7,950 bases of DNA from an uncultured bacterium (GTDB lineage Bacteria; Bacillota; Clostridia; Christensenellales; Borkfalkiaceae), in the NCBI GenBank assembly GCA_934871445.1, contig CAKXBD010000098.1, forward strand, positions 1-7,950, given 5' to 3'. Positions 1-7,450 of this stretch are shown in pieces. Position numbers and translations under genes: made by a program. The first letter of the stretch is position 1, and the number at the start of each line of letters is the position of its first letter. The notes under the pieces were generated by a model that saw nothing but the letters and a program-made list of their open reading frames with translations, ran no database searches and was not told the DNA's origin.

Positions 1-961
1 CGGTAATATCTTCTATTTTAAGCTCGAAGGAAAGCGCATATTTTTCCCCCTCCGTAAAGGAATAATCGATATTTCCTTCCCCGATGTTGAGTAAAGTTCC
101 CGATTTTTGATTGACGACGCGGCAAGAATTTCCGTCGATTCCGTTCGCCTCTTCGGAAATTTCCAAATCCTGTCCGAAACCGTTGACCTCAGAGGAAAAG
201 GCGTCAAAATCAAAACGCAGAAGTTCATCTGTTTCCATTCCCTTGACGATAACGCAATTTTCGTATTTTCCCTCTCCGTCGAAAATCCTGATATTGTATA
301 CACCGTCGGAAAGAGTTTCGAGATATGCCTTTTTGAAGGTCAGCTTTCCGTCGGCATAACTCCAAGCGTCTCCGCCGACCTCGGCGCCGCAAAGGGTAAT
401 CTTTGCCGGCGCCCCGCCTCCGAAATCTACGGAAAATCCGACATCCGCCACAGAATATTTTTTCACTCTTTCCGTATCGGTAAAGTTAATTCCGTCTATC
501 TCCACCGTGACGAGAAATTCGACTTCTCCTCCGTCCGTCACGAGCGTAAAGACATGTTCGCCCGCGGACAGAGTTTTTAAGTAGGAAGCCTTTAACGTCA
601 GGCGGGAAGCCAGCCTTTCATATCCCGACGAAGGTACCGCCTTTCCGTCCGCCAAAAGCTCGGAAAACGTTCCGCCGTTATATTCTACCGTAAAGGATAA
701 ATCAGCTTCTCCCTCGCTCAAATCGGCAACGGCGGAGGACGGTTGAATCGACGGCGTTTTATCTTCCTCGATTTGAGATGACGAACCGCTGTCCGAAACG
801 GAATCCTCGCCCGTGGCAGAATCACTTTCCGTCATAGAGGAGTTACTCTCCTGTAATGAAGAATCGCTTCCGCTGTCGTTCATTCCCGTGCCGCCGCAGG
901 AAACGGCGGCAAACGCCATCATGAGACACATCGTAAAAATAAAAATTCTTTTCGCCTTCAT
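1..961 (-). CDS. Lipoprotein with tandem X2-like modules (3' end missing)
   Basis: An open frame runs from ATG at 961-959 to the left window edge without a stop; 320 residues are visible. The leader MKAKRIFIFTMCLMMAFAAV ends in the lipobox AVSC with Cys22 as the lipid site. A linker rich in Ser, Asp and Glu (about 28-70) would lift the rest off the membrane. Two beta modules follow, about 78-153 and 165-239, each ending in the same pattern: a Leu-Thr strand, then (S/A)YL(K/E)TLS(A/D)G, a strand, a Gly-rich turn and a closing strand. This matches the X2 (CBM_X2) accessory domains of cellulases and cellulosome proteins. From about 246 a third, different beta domain starts (LLRFDFDAF, SCRVVNQKSGTLLNIG, KYALSFELKI) that resembles the first strands of a CBM4/9-like jelly roll. 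A catalytic domain could lie beyond the edge. AAGGGG sits 7 nt upstream of the start. The gene begins 13 bp after its neighbour and is probably in the same operon. Confidence 0.87.
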   Translation of the reverse strand, partial: MKAKRIFIFTMCLMMAFAAVSCGGTGMNDSGSDSSLQESNSSMTESDSATGEDSVSDSGSSSQIEEDKTPSIQPSSAVADLSEGEADLSFTVEYNGGTFSELLADGKAVPSSGYERLASRLTLKASYLKTLSAGEHVFTLVTDGGEVEFLVTVEIDGINFTDTERVKKYSVADVGFSVDFGGGAPAKITLCGAEVGGDAWSYADGKLTFKKAYLETLSDGVYNIRIFDGEGKYENCVIVKGMETDELLRFDFDAFSSEVNGFGQDLEISEEANGIDGNSCRVVNQKSGTLLNIGEGNIDYSFTEGEKYALSFELKIEDIT

Positions 962-974
962 AAACTTTCCCCTT

Positions 975-1766
975 TTATTTAATCAAATCGTCCAGCGGAA
1001 TACCCTCGTCCGCCCTTTCATAACGGTTTTGTTCATTGGCAATTTCGGCCGCCGAAGAAAGGTCTCGAATTTTGAAATTGTCGAAAGAGCAATCGTTATT
1101 TACCGATTGCAGAGAAATATATCCCTTCACGTAATCGGTAGAGAGCACTGAGGACGAAAGCACCTCTTTCCCGTCCACGAATACGGTCAAGACCGTCCCG
1201 ACCGCCAAAATGCGGATATTATGCCATACCGCGGAATAATAAGAATCGATATCCGGAATATCCTTTTCCACGATACCGCCGGAAATAGGCCCCCAAAGCG
1301 TAATTTTTCCGTTTTGTTGCATGAATACGCCCGTTCCGCCGCCCTCGGTCGTGTAATATTTTCCGGGAATCTGCTGACGGATTCCGATGACGGGCCAATA
1401 GGAAGTCGCCGTGCCGCAACGAACGTCCACACTCAGCTCAAAATCGCTGTATACGTTCCCCGTATATGTCATAATAGCGATATTTACTGTATCGGAATAA
1501 GCGTCGATATTTCCTACTCTTTGTACGGCGCCGTCGGCCAGCGTCCAACTATAATTAAATTCGTCGCTGCGGCGTTCGTTCTGCGTCGAGACGAAATGAA
1601 AAGCGAAATTTTCCTCTATCTCCGCCAATGAATCGAAATCGATTTCTTTATCCCATGCCGTATCTTCCACAGAATCTTCCGCGACAACCGTTCCGATTCT
1701 ACCGCCAAACGGAAACAAAAGAAGTGCCGCCAAAGCAATATAAAATAACTTGGATAATCCTTTCAT
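975..1766 (-). CDS. Secreted single-domain concanavalin-like (laminin-G/DUF1080-type) protein
   Basis: The protein has 263 residues. A signal peptide covers about 1-29 (hydrophobic YIALAALLLFPF, likely cleavage after VVA). After an acidic linker, residues about 55-235 form one predicted beta jelly roll of the laminin-G/DUF1080 type. The diagnostic stretch is SDFELSVDVRCG (107-118), then a Gly-rich segment leading to GVFMQQNGKITLWG (146-159), WHNIRILAVGTVLTVFVDGK (181-200) and KGYISLQ, with a terminal FDNFKIRDL (228-236). This order of strands matches the N-terminal domain of the 450-residue protein at 4286-5638, so the two are probably distant relatives. The last 27 residues are charged, and no lipobox, LPXTG or transmembrane tail is present, so it is probably released or held by partners. 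Its role is probably glycan binding; some DUF1080-type proteins are hydrolases, so an enzyme cannot be excluded. It starts 4 bp after the glycosidase-like gene ends. Confidence 0.86.
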   Translation of the reverse strand: MKGLSKLFYIALAALLLFPFGGRIGTVVAEDSVEDTAWDKEIDFDSLAEIEENFAFHFVSTQNERRSDEFNYSWTLADGAVQRVGNIDAYSDTVNIAIMTYTGNVYSDFELSVDVRCGTATSYWPVIGIRQQIPGKYYTTEGGGTGVFMQQNGKITLWGPISGGIVEKDIPDIDSYYSAVWHNIRILAVGTVLTVFVDGKEVLSSSVLSTDYVKGYISLQSVNNDCSFDNFKIRDLSSAAEIANEQNRYERADEGIPLDDLIK

Positions 1767-1770
1767 TTGC

Positions 1771-1777
1771 TCACCCC
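1771..1777 (-). promoter_or_regulatory. Ribosome binding site that contains the upstream stop codon
   Basis: The minus strand reads GGGGTGA, four bases before the ATG at 1766-1764. The final TGA is the stop codon of the 840-residue glycosidase-like gene. GGTGA pairs with the anti-Shine-Dalgarno end, and the short spacing fits pairing in that register. A ribosome finishing the upstream gene would stop on this site, so translation of the small concanavalin-like protein is probably coupled to that of the glycosidase-like protein. Confidence 0.65.
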
Positions 1778-4293
1778 TCTATCAGCTTATTTTCGAGCGT
1801 GATATACCACGTCTTTCCCGCAGGTAATTTGACGTAATATTTTCCGTTCTCCTTCGTTACTTGCGGCTGAGAAATCGTCTTGTTCACCTCTATGGAATAA
1901 GTTCTGTTGCCGTATTCGTAAGTATTTACTCCCGCATAGGTCATATCCGAGGGCAGGCAGCTTTCGATTTTCAAACCCAAAAGGTCGGGCGTAATTCCGA
2001 CAATATCCGTCACGAACGTCAGAGGCACCAAGCCGCTTTCGGGAAATTCCCCGTTGATGCTCACCTGATAGACGCCGAAAGAAGTCCTCGGATCGCGGCG
2101 GAGCTGATCCTTATGAAATTCGTCCATAATGACATTGAACCGCTTCATCGCGTTATCGCCGGATAATCCCGTACGTCCGGAAACGTCATAGTAGGAAGTA
2201 TAAAAAATCGTTCCTCCGTTCTGCATTTGCAGACCGTACTCTCCCCACATGCCGGGCAGAACGTCGTTGAAGGAATGGCCGTTATACCACCAGTAGTGCA
2301 GCCCGTCTTCCTCCACGGATTCCACAGCCACCGTATTGGAGCGCGCGGAGACTTTGAAATTATAGATGTCCGCGCCCGTCGAGGTATCCCCTTCTATCTT
2401 CCTTTCCCCGTCCACCCAGGAATAGATTTGTTTGAGCTGTTCCTCGTTTGCGAGCCCCGCCGAAGCCGCCATGAAATTGACGAACGTGAGTCCGAAATCC
2501 AAGCGGTCACCGTTGATGTTTATAGAGGTGATATATCTGCCCTTTTCCTCGTCCCAAAAAGTTTCATTGAATACCCTTTTAATTTTTTCCGCGAGCTCGG
2601 TATAATAATTTGCATCCAAAGTATTGCCGAGATAGTTTTCGATATCGGACATTGCGAGAACGGCTTGATAAAAGAGGATATTTTCATACGCGGAATTATA
2701 TCCGAAGAAATTCAGAGAATCCCAATAGTTAGATGAAAGCCCGTGCACCGTCCCGTCGTTTCTCGGGTCATAAATGGTCATGAGCCCTGAATCCCCGTTG
2801 AGGTTTGTCAGCATATATCCCATGGCTTTGCGGAGCTTATCTATCATCTTTTGCCCCTTCGCATTGACTGAATCGAGGAAGCCTGCCGTATTATTTCCCG
2901 TCAAAAGATAATCTCTCGAAGCGATGATAAGGGAGGAATTATTCGTATAGTGATTTTGTTCTCCGAGATGCTGCGGAGCGCTTTCCGTCGCCCAAATATA
3001 ACCGTCGTCCCGCTTGTTATCTTCGTATTCGGAGGTATCGACTTTATAGGTCTTTTCGTCCTCGTCGTAATACCATCCGTCCCCTCCGTAAACCGCATTT
3101 TTGAGTGAATTGACGTGAATATTTATGGCGTCGTCATAGCCGCTCCAATTGAGTTTCTGACCGTTCCAAGCCATCCATTCCACAGAAGCGGTCATCGTCT
3201 GTCCGGAGCGGAAGGGTTCCACGTTCGTGGCGCCGCCGCGCAAAGAATTATACATTCTCGGCTCCGTCTGAGCCAATCCGAAAATCGTCCACATATTGCT
3301 GAGGTCGGCGTTATAATATCCGTCATAGGAGGTATAAAGCGGCATCTCATCCGTCCCGTAAACCCGCATTTCGGATACGCTGAAATACTTCACGCCCGAG
3401 CTCGCCACGGGGTACATCAGGGAACGAATCCTGATTCCGTTTGCCGTTATTCCGTCGAGGGGAAGTACCAGCGTAGCCCCTTTCGGGTTCGGGAAATTCA
3501 TGATACAGGAATATTGTCCTTCCGAATTGGGGAGAACGTAATAGTAATGCGGAAGCATATACCAATTTTCCCCTCCGTCCGTGGTATATTCCACAGAAAT
3601 GTTGGACGGGAATACGGATAACGAGGAAGGGATTTTTACTTCCAGCGTATCCAAGGTATAATATTTATCGAACAGATAACCTACATATTCGTCGGAAGCG
3701 ACGGAATCGGAAACCTCGCTCTCCCATGCGGTCGAATTATCGTTATCCGCAATCTTTTCCGCGTTCGTTTCCGCCGAACGACTCCCCGAGGAAATCGGTT
3801 TGACCGATTTGATCATGTTCCCCGTATAATCGGGCCCGCTCACTTCGAGATACTGCGCCTCCGTCCAGCCATACAAGGTTCCGAGTGCCAAATTGACGCC
3901 GCAAGCGCGTATGGCGTACGTGCCGGCCTTCTTGTACGTGTGATAAACTTCTCCGAGAACTTTATGCTCGTCGTCATAGACGTAAGGTCCGTTATAGCTC
4001 CATGTCCCGTCCCCCCAATCCACTACGTAATAGTTATAATTTTCGAGCGCCGTATCCAGCATGACATACGCCGTCAGTTTTGCCCCCGTCACCGCAGAGG
4101 AAGAAACGGGAATGACGAGATTGACGTTACTGCCCGTCTTTCTCGGATTTTGGGATTCCTCGTATACGATTTCCTTCATATTTGCTCCGATATAATTTCC
4201 GCCGCCGTTTTGCGGGGTCCCGTTCTTCCCACAACCTTGGCAGGTAAAAGCTAAAATAGCCGCAAAAACGCACGCCGCCGCTTTCTTACCCAT
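1771..4293 (-). CDS. Surface lipoprotein with PKD, F5/8 type C and six-hairpin glycosidase-like domains
   Basis: This 840-residue protein is the only likely enzyme in the window. A short hydrophobic leader ends at Gly20-Cys21, an imperfect lipobox (Cys rather than Leu at -3). A PKD-like domain spans about 57-151, shown by DWGDG (92-96) and HTYKKAGTY (118-126). An F5/8 type C (discoidin) domain spans about 160-312: ADNDNSTAWES near its start, LEVKIP and VEYTTDGGENW in the middle, RIRSLMYP and VSEMRVYG at its end. Residues about 320-770 look like an (alpha/alpha)6 toroid of the six-hairpin glycosidase superfamily: WATESAPQHLGEQNHY (434-449), YWDSLNFFGYNSAYENILFY (523-542), ETFWDEEKGRY, NGGTIFYTSYYD (692-703) and NGEFPESGLVPL (747-758). 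A beta tail closes it. Asp525 and Glu749/Glu752 are candidate catalytic residues by position only. The exact GH family and substrate are unresolved. Start: AAGGAGG lies 7 nt upstream of the ATG. Confidence 0.9.
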   Translation of the reverse strand: MGKKAAACVFAAILAFTCQGCGKNGTPQNGGGNYIGANMKEIVYEESQNPRKTGSNVNLVIPVSSSAVTGAKLTAYVMLDTALENYNYYVVDWGDGTWSYNGPYVYDDEHKVLGEVYHTYKKAGTYAIRACGVNLALGTLYGWTEAQYLEVSGPDYTGNMIKSVKPISSGSRSAETNAEKIADNDNSTAWESEVSDSVASDEYVGYLFDKYYTLDTLEVKIPSSLSVFPSNISVEYTTDGGENWYMLPHYYYVLPNSEGQYSCIMNFPNPKGATLVLPLDGITANGIRIRSLMYPVASSGVKYFSVSEMRVYGTDEMPLYTSYDGYYNADLSNMWTIFGLAQTEPRMYNSLRGGATNVEPFRSGQTMTASVEWMAWNGQKLNWSGYDDAINIHVNSLKNAVYGGDGWYYDEDEKTYKVDTSEYEDNKRDDGYIWATESAPQHLGEQNHYTNNSSLIIASRDYLLTGNNTAGFLDSVNAKGQKMIDKLRKAMGYMLTNLNGDSGLMTIYDPRNDGTVHGLSSNYWDSLNFFGYNSAYENILFYQAVLAMSDIENYLGNTLDANYYTELAEKIKRVFNETFWDEEKGRYITSININGDRLDFGLTFVNFMAASAGLANEEQLKQIYSWVDGERKIEGDTSTGADIYNFKVSARSNTVAVESVEEDGLHYWWYNGHSFNDVLPGMWGEYGLQMQNGGTIFYTSYYDVSGRTGLSGDNAMKRFNVIMDEFHKDQLRRDPRTSFGVYQVSINGEFPESGLVPLTFVTDIVGITPDLLGLKIESCLPSDMTYAGVNTYEYGNRTYSIEVNKTISQPQVTKENGKYYVKLPAGKTWYITLENKLIEG

Positions 4294-5638
4294 TTTTGTT
4301 CCTCCTTGCTTTTAACGAGAATCCCGCCGCCGTGAGCATTGTCACAGCGACTGCGGAAATACCGCTCAGATTGGATTTACAGCCTCCGTCCGTTTCCGAC
4401 TTCTTCGCGCCCACGACGACTCTACATTCAGCCTTAAAATTCCCGTAATAGTCCCGCACGGAAACCACACATTCGCCCTCGCTCATCGCCGTCACCGTTC
4501 CGTTGTTGACGATAGCGATTGACGTATCCGAGCTGCTCCACTTAAAGCCCAAATTTTCCGCCTCCGCGGGATAATACCCCGCTTCGAGATACAGCTTTTC
4601 CCCGACGGATAGAGTCGCCTCGTTGACATTCAAAGTCACTCCCGCGATTTCGGGAATCGTCTTTGTCACTTGCACCACCGTTTCCGCAGTAAATCCGCCG
4701 TCCTTCGTAATCATTTTGATAACCGTCGTTCCCGCCTTCAATGCATGCAGGTAGCCGTCCGTATCTACCGTCGCCACATCGGGATTTTCCGATAGGAAAC
4801 GGACAGCCGTTTCAGCGCTGTTTTCGGGCAGAATTCGGTATCCGAGCTTTACGGGGTCCTCTCCGTATTCCATTTCAATCGTTTCTTCTTCGGCTTCAAT
4901 CCCTTCCACCAAAGCCGCTTTCTCAAAGCTCTGTCTTTCTCCGTCCGCCGTCAAAGGATAGATTTCCACCTTTCCGCGGAAAGCCCCCGCCGTATTTGCA
5001 GTGAACAGTCCCACTCTTCCGTATTCGATAAGTTCGGCGGGATATTGGGTATCGATTCGCAAAACATCGTCTACATATACGCGAAAATATTCCTCGCAGA
5101 CAGCTACGGTAAATTTATAAAAATCGTCCTTTGACGCAAATTTTGAAGATGTCGCAGGCTTACTGATTGTCAGTCCTTTCACTTCCACGCACGGGTCGGG
5201 CATGAAATAGACTCCGTTCCCGCTCGCCATGTGCCTCAAAGACATATCCTTGTTGCCAAAAATAATTCCTTCAAGCCCCGCGGCTCCGATTTTTATTTCC
5301 GTCGTGAGTTCAAAATATCGAAGGTAACAATCCTTGAAATAGAGCGCCGCGTAATTCCCCGTAACGTCTTTCCCGCCGACGTCGTTGATTCTCGTCAGCG
5401 TGCCCGCCTTTGTGTCCGACAACCAATGTTCCGAGAGAGCCTCATCTTCCCCCTTAGCCGCATTTTCAGCGACATACACGGGCATAAGCCTCTCCGCCAT
5501 ATTTTCGTCGGAAAAATCCAAAACATACGGCGAGGCATCGGAGGAGGGCGCCTCTGCATCCGTTTCTATCGCGGGCACGGAAAGCAGGCTGAACGCTAAA
5601 AGCGCCGCAGCGGATAGCGAAAGAAAATTTTTCATCAT
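4286..5638 (-). CDS. Secreted concanavalin-like / tandem Big2 protein with Cys-type C-terminal anchor-like tail
   Basis: The protein has 450 residues and a signal peptide at 1-30, with likely cleavage after AEA. Residues about 38-228 look like a laminin-G/DUF1080-type jelly roll: alternating strands, a central YFELTTEIKI (108-117), GVYFM (142-146), FRVYVDD (185-191) and a closing GKVEIYPL. Two Big2 immunoglobulin-like domains follow at about 245-326 and 330-410. Both carry the family pattern of an extended strand, a Pro-containing turn, S-(D/E)-(N/T)-PDVATVD or SSDTSIAIVNNG, then a turn before GTTVIKM or GECVVSV. The tail is GGCKSNLSG (418-426), a weak hydrophobic stretch and RRNK. This is not an LPXTG signal, but it has the three-part layout of a C-terminal sorting or anchoring signal. 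The likely role is surface glycan binding or scaffolding; no catalytic signature was recognised. The first of two adjacent ATGs is preferred because GGGAGGGGG lies 10 nt upstream. The 3' end overlaps the next gene by 8 bp. Confidence 0.88.
   Translation of the reverse strand: MMKNFLSLSAAALLAFSLLSVPAIETDAEAPSSDASPYVLDFSDENMAERLMPVYVAENAAKGEDEALSEHWLSDTKAGTLTRINDVGGKDVTGNYAALYFKDCYLRYFELTTEIKIGAAGLEGIIFGNKDMSLRHMASGNGVYFMPDPCVEVKGLTISKPATSSKFASKDDFYKFTVAVCEEYFRVYVDDVLRIDTQYPAELIEYGRVGLFTANTAGAFRGKVEIYPLTADGERQSFEKAALVEGIEAEEETIEMEYGEDPVKLGYRILPENSAETAVRFLSENPDVATVDTDGYLHALKAGTTVIKMITKDGGFTAETVVQVTKTIPEIAGVTLNVNEATLSVGEKLYLEAGYYPAEAENLGFKWSSSDTSIAIVNNGTVTAMSEGECVVSVRDYYGNFKAECRVVVGAKKSETDGGCKSNLSGISAVAVTMLTAAGFSLKARRNKNG
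4301..4307 (-). promoter_or_regulatory. Ribosome binding site of the glycosidase-like lipoprotein gene
   Basis: The minus strand reads AAGGAGG seven bases before the ATG at 4293-4291. It lies inside the last codons of the upstream Big2 gene, whose stop is 5 bp past this ATG. It is the closest match to the consensus in the window. It fixes the start of the 840-residue protein and suggests that initiation there is strong in its own right as well as coupled. Confidence 0.8.
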
Positions 5639-5657
5639 CTTGCGGTTTCCCCCTCCC

Positions 5658-7418
5658 TCATTTTATCCAGCCATAAGAACGGAATTGTTTTTCTGCCTCT
5701 TTGAGGAGCTCCGTTCCGCCGCTCTTTTTCCAGTCCGCGACAAAATCGTCGTACATCTTTTGAGCGGCTGCCGCAGTCTTATTTTTGTCGTTGACGTACT
5801 TATATTCAAACTCCTGCATTTTCTTCGTCAGCGTCGAAATGACGGAGGAATCGAGTTTCAGAACCGAGCCGTATTGCAAACGGCGCTTATATCCTGCCGT
5901 CGTGGAATCGTGTTCAATGACCTTATTGACGATAGAAGTGACTACGGGCGAGGTAGTGCCCTGTACTACGCCGTCGTCGGTGGAGCGAAAGAACATTCCC
6001 CAATCCCAAGCCCCGGGGTATTGAGAGCGATAGGAGCGTTCAACTCCTTCCGCTTCGTCGCCAGTATAGATATATACCTGAGCGGAATTTTCAATCGTTT
6101 GGAAATTGAGACCGTCCTCAATCCCTACGCCCCAACGGAGTGCGTCATAGGCCTTTGAGCGGTTATAAGTCACCGTACCGTCGGCGTTTTCCGTCTTTGT
6201 CATGGCAAGGTCGTCGAGGAACTTAATGATTTTCTGCATCTTATCCGTATCGTTAGCCGCCTTTACGGAAACGGTGATAATGGTGCCGAGGAATCCGTCC
6301 GAGGGCTGATAGCCGCCGTACGGACTGTCGGGATCCTTGGGAACGGGATAGGTTTCCCACCAGTCTTTCGTATCGTATACCTCGCCCGTTGCGGGGTCTA
6401 TGATATTATTTCTCGTATAATAAGCCTGCGTCGTCTCGCTCAGTTCACCCGTATACCATTCGATACCGATTTTGCCCGCGGTAGAGGTCTTTTGCGAAGC
6501 GTTCTGATAATACCAATTCGGCTCGATAAGTTGTTCTTTAATGAGCGTGGAGATAAAATCGAGCATCTTTTTTTCCGTTCCGTCCGTAATGCCGAAATCC
6601 ACGTTCCCTTCTTCGTCGAAATAAATTCCCCAAGGAAGTTGACATACAGAGCCGTACATCAAGGGAATCCATGTTCCCAAAACGCCGAAATCCTTTTGCT
6701 CACCCGCGGTCGAGAAGCCGAAACAGGTCAGGTTATTTTGGTCGGGATTTTTGGTAATCTTGATAAATCGCGCGAAATTGAGAAGGTCGTCGGGCGTATT
6801 CGGCTGCCATTCCCCGCCGTCCGTAGCCGTGTTTCCCGCAGGATAGTATATTTGACCGTCGAGATAATAAGGCTCCGTGGTCGCACGATATTCGTCCGCC
6901 CAGTCCTCCCGAATTTTTAAAGACCAAGTCGGAGGGTCGGGCAAAGTCCAAAGCGCCGTCAGTTTATCCTCCTCCGTAAGCATGAGCCTCGCAATAGACG
7001 GTTCTCCCGGGCGGTCGGCGTCCTCTGTATTGATAATTTTTGAAAAATTGGGCATTTTATCGAGATACGGCGTCCAGTCGGAAAGGAGCACGCCTTGATT
7101 AAAAATGGTACGGAAGGAATCCACGCTGTCGAACGCCACAATATCGGGCATATTTTCGGTATTTGAAAATTGAAGCTGAGCCGTCGTAGCAAAATCAGTC
7201 GCTGCAATCAAAGTGGCATTGAGTCCGTAATTATCTTTAATGTACTGTTTATATGGATCATTTTCCGTCGTGGGCGTACCTACCGCGGCGGTCGTCAGAA
7301 TCGTGATATTATCGGACGACGTAATGCCGCCGACAATATTTCCATCTCCGCAACCCGTCGCCGCCAAGGTCACTACGGCGGCTATCGTCGTACACAGTAT
7401 TTTTTTGAATCCTTTCAT
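5658..7418 (-). CDS. Extracellular solute-binding lipoprotein, LplA/YtcQ-like (family 1)
   Basis: This is the probable receptor of the adjacent importer. It would capture an oligosaccharide outside the membrane and deliver it to the permeases. It has 586 residues. A basic, hydrophobic signal peptide ends in the lipobox AATGC, with Cys23 as the lipidated residue, so the mature protein is membrane-anchored. Typical features follow: a beta strand at about 37-43, an N-terminal lobe motif PDIVAFDS (91-98), a Trp/Tyr-rich middle (WTLPDPPTWSLKIREDW, 157-173; DWWETYPVP, 352-360) and a long helical C-terminus rich in Lys/Glu (525-586). Aromatic richness suits stacking against sugar rings. The length is at the large end for the family and resembles LplA/YtcQ rather than short maltose-type binders. 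Start choice: ATG at 7418-7416 has GGAGGAG 8 nt upstream. In Bacillus, related systems (YtcQ with YteP/YtcP) import rhamnogalacturonan fragments, but that substrate is not shown here. Confidence 0.93.
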   Translation of the reverse strand: MKGFKKILCTTIAAVVTLAATGCGDGNIVGGITSSDNITILTTAAVGTPTTENDPYKQYIKDNYGLNATLIAATDFATTAQLQFSNTENMPDIVAFDSVDSFRTIFNQGVLLSDWTPYLDKMPNFSKIINTEDADRPGEPSIARLMLTEEDKLTALWTLPDPPTWSLKIREDWADEYRATTEPYYLDGQIYYPAGNTATDGGEWQPNTPDDLLNFARFIKITKNPDQNNLTCFGFSTAGEQKDFGVLGTWIPLMYGSVCQLPWGIYFDEEGNVDFGITDGTEKKMLDFISTLIKEQLIEPNWYYQNASQKTSTAGKIGIEWYTGELSETTQAYYTRNNIIDPATGEVYDTKDWWETYPVPKDPDSPYGGYQPSDGFLGTIITVSVKAANDTDKMQKIIKFLDDLAMTKTENADGTVTYNRSKAYDALRWGVGIEDGLNFQTIENSAQVYIYTGDEAEGVERSYRSQYPGAWDWGMFFRSTDDGVVQGTTSPVVTSIVNKVIEHDSTTAGYKRRLQYGSVLKLDSSVISTLTKKMQEFEYKYVNDKNKTAAAAQKMYDDFVADWKKSGGTELLKEAEKQFRSYGWIK

Positions 7419-7426
7419 AATTTGAT

Positions 7427-7433
7427 CTCCTCC
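7427..7433 (-). promoter_or_regulatory. Ribosome binding site of the solute-binding protein gene
   Basis: The minus strand reads GGAGGAG eight bases before the ATG at 7418-7416, in the 32-bp gap after the permease stop. It is strong and independent of the upstream reading frame. This suits a binding protein that is usually made in excess over its permeases. No promoter could be supported in this short gap. Confidence 0.7.
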
Positions 7434-7450
7434 GAATTGGAAAAATTTTT

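Noticed and set aside
107..580. 157-residue plus-strand open frame
   Set aside because: It lies fully antisense to the X2-like lipoprotein, whose frame has a lipobox, a good ribosome binding site and recognisable repeats. The plus-strand translation has no family pattern.
2227..2736. 169-residue plus-strand open frame, and a similar one at 3115-3621
   Set aside because: Both are antisense to the glycosidase-like gene. Their translations are rich in His, Arg and Ile without domain logic, as expected for shadows of a minus-strand gene.
4286..4300. Overlap of the Big2 gene and the glycosidase-like gene as a possible frameshift or split fusion gene
   Set aside because: The upstream frame ends in a complete basic tail after a hydrophobic segment, and the downstream gene has its own ideal ribosome binding site and lipoprotein leader. 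They are two separate exported proteins.
5385..6158. 257-residue plus-strand open frame
   Set aside because: It spans the junction of two well-supported minus-strand genes and shows no signal, domain or plausible ribosome binding site, so it is a chance open frame.
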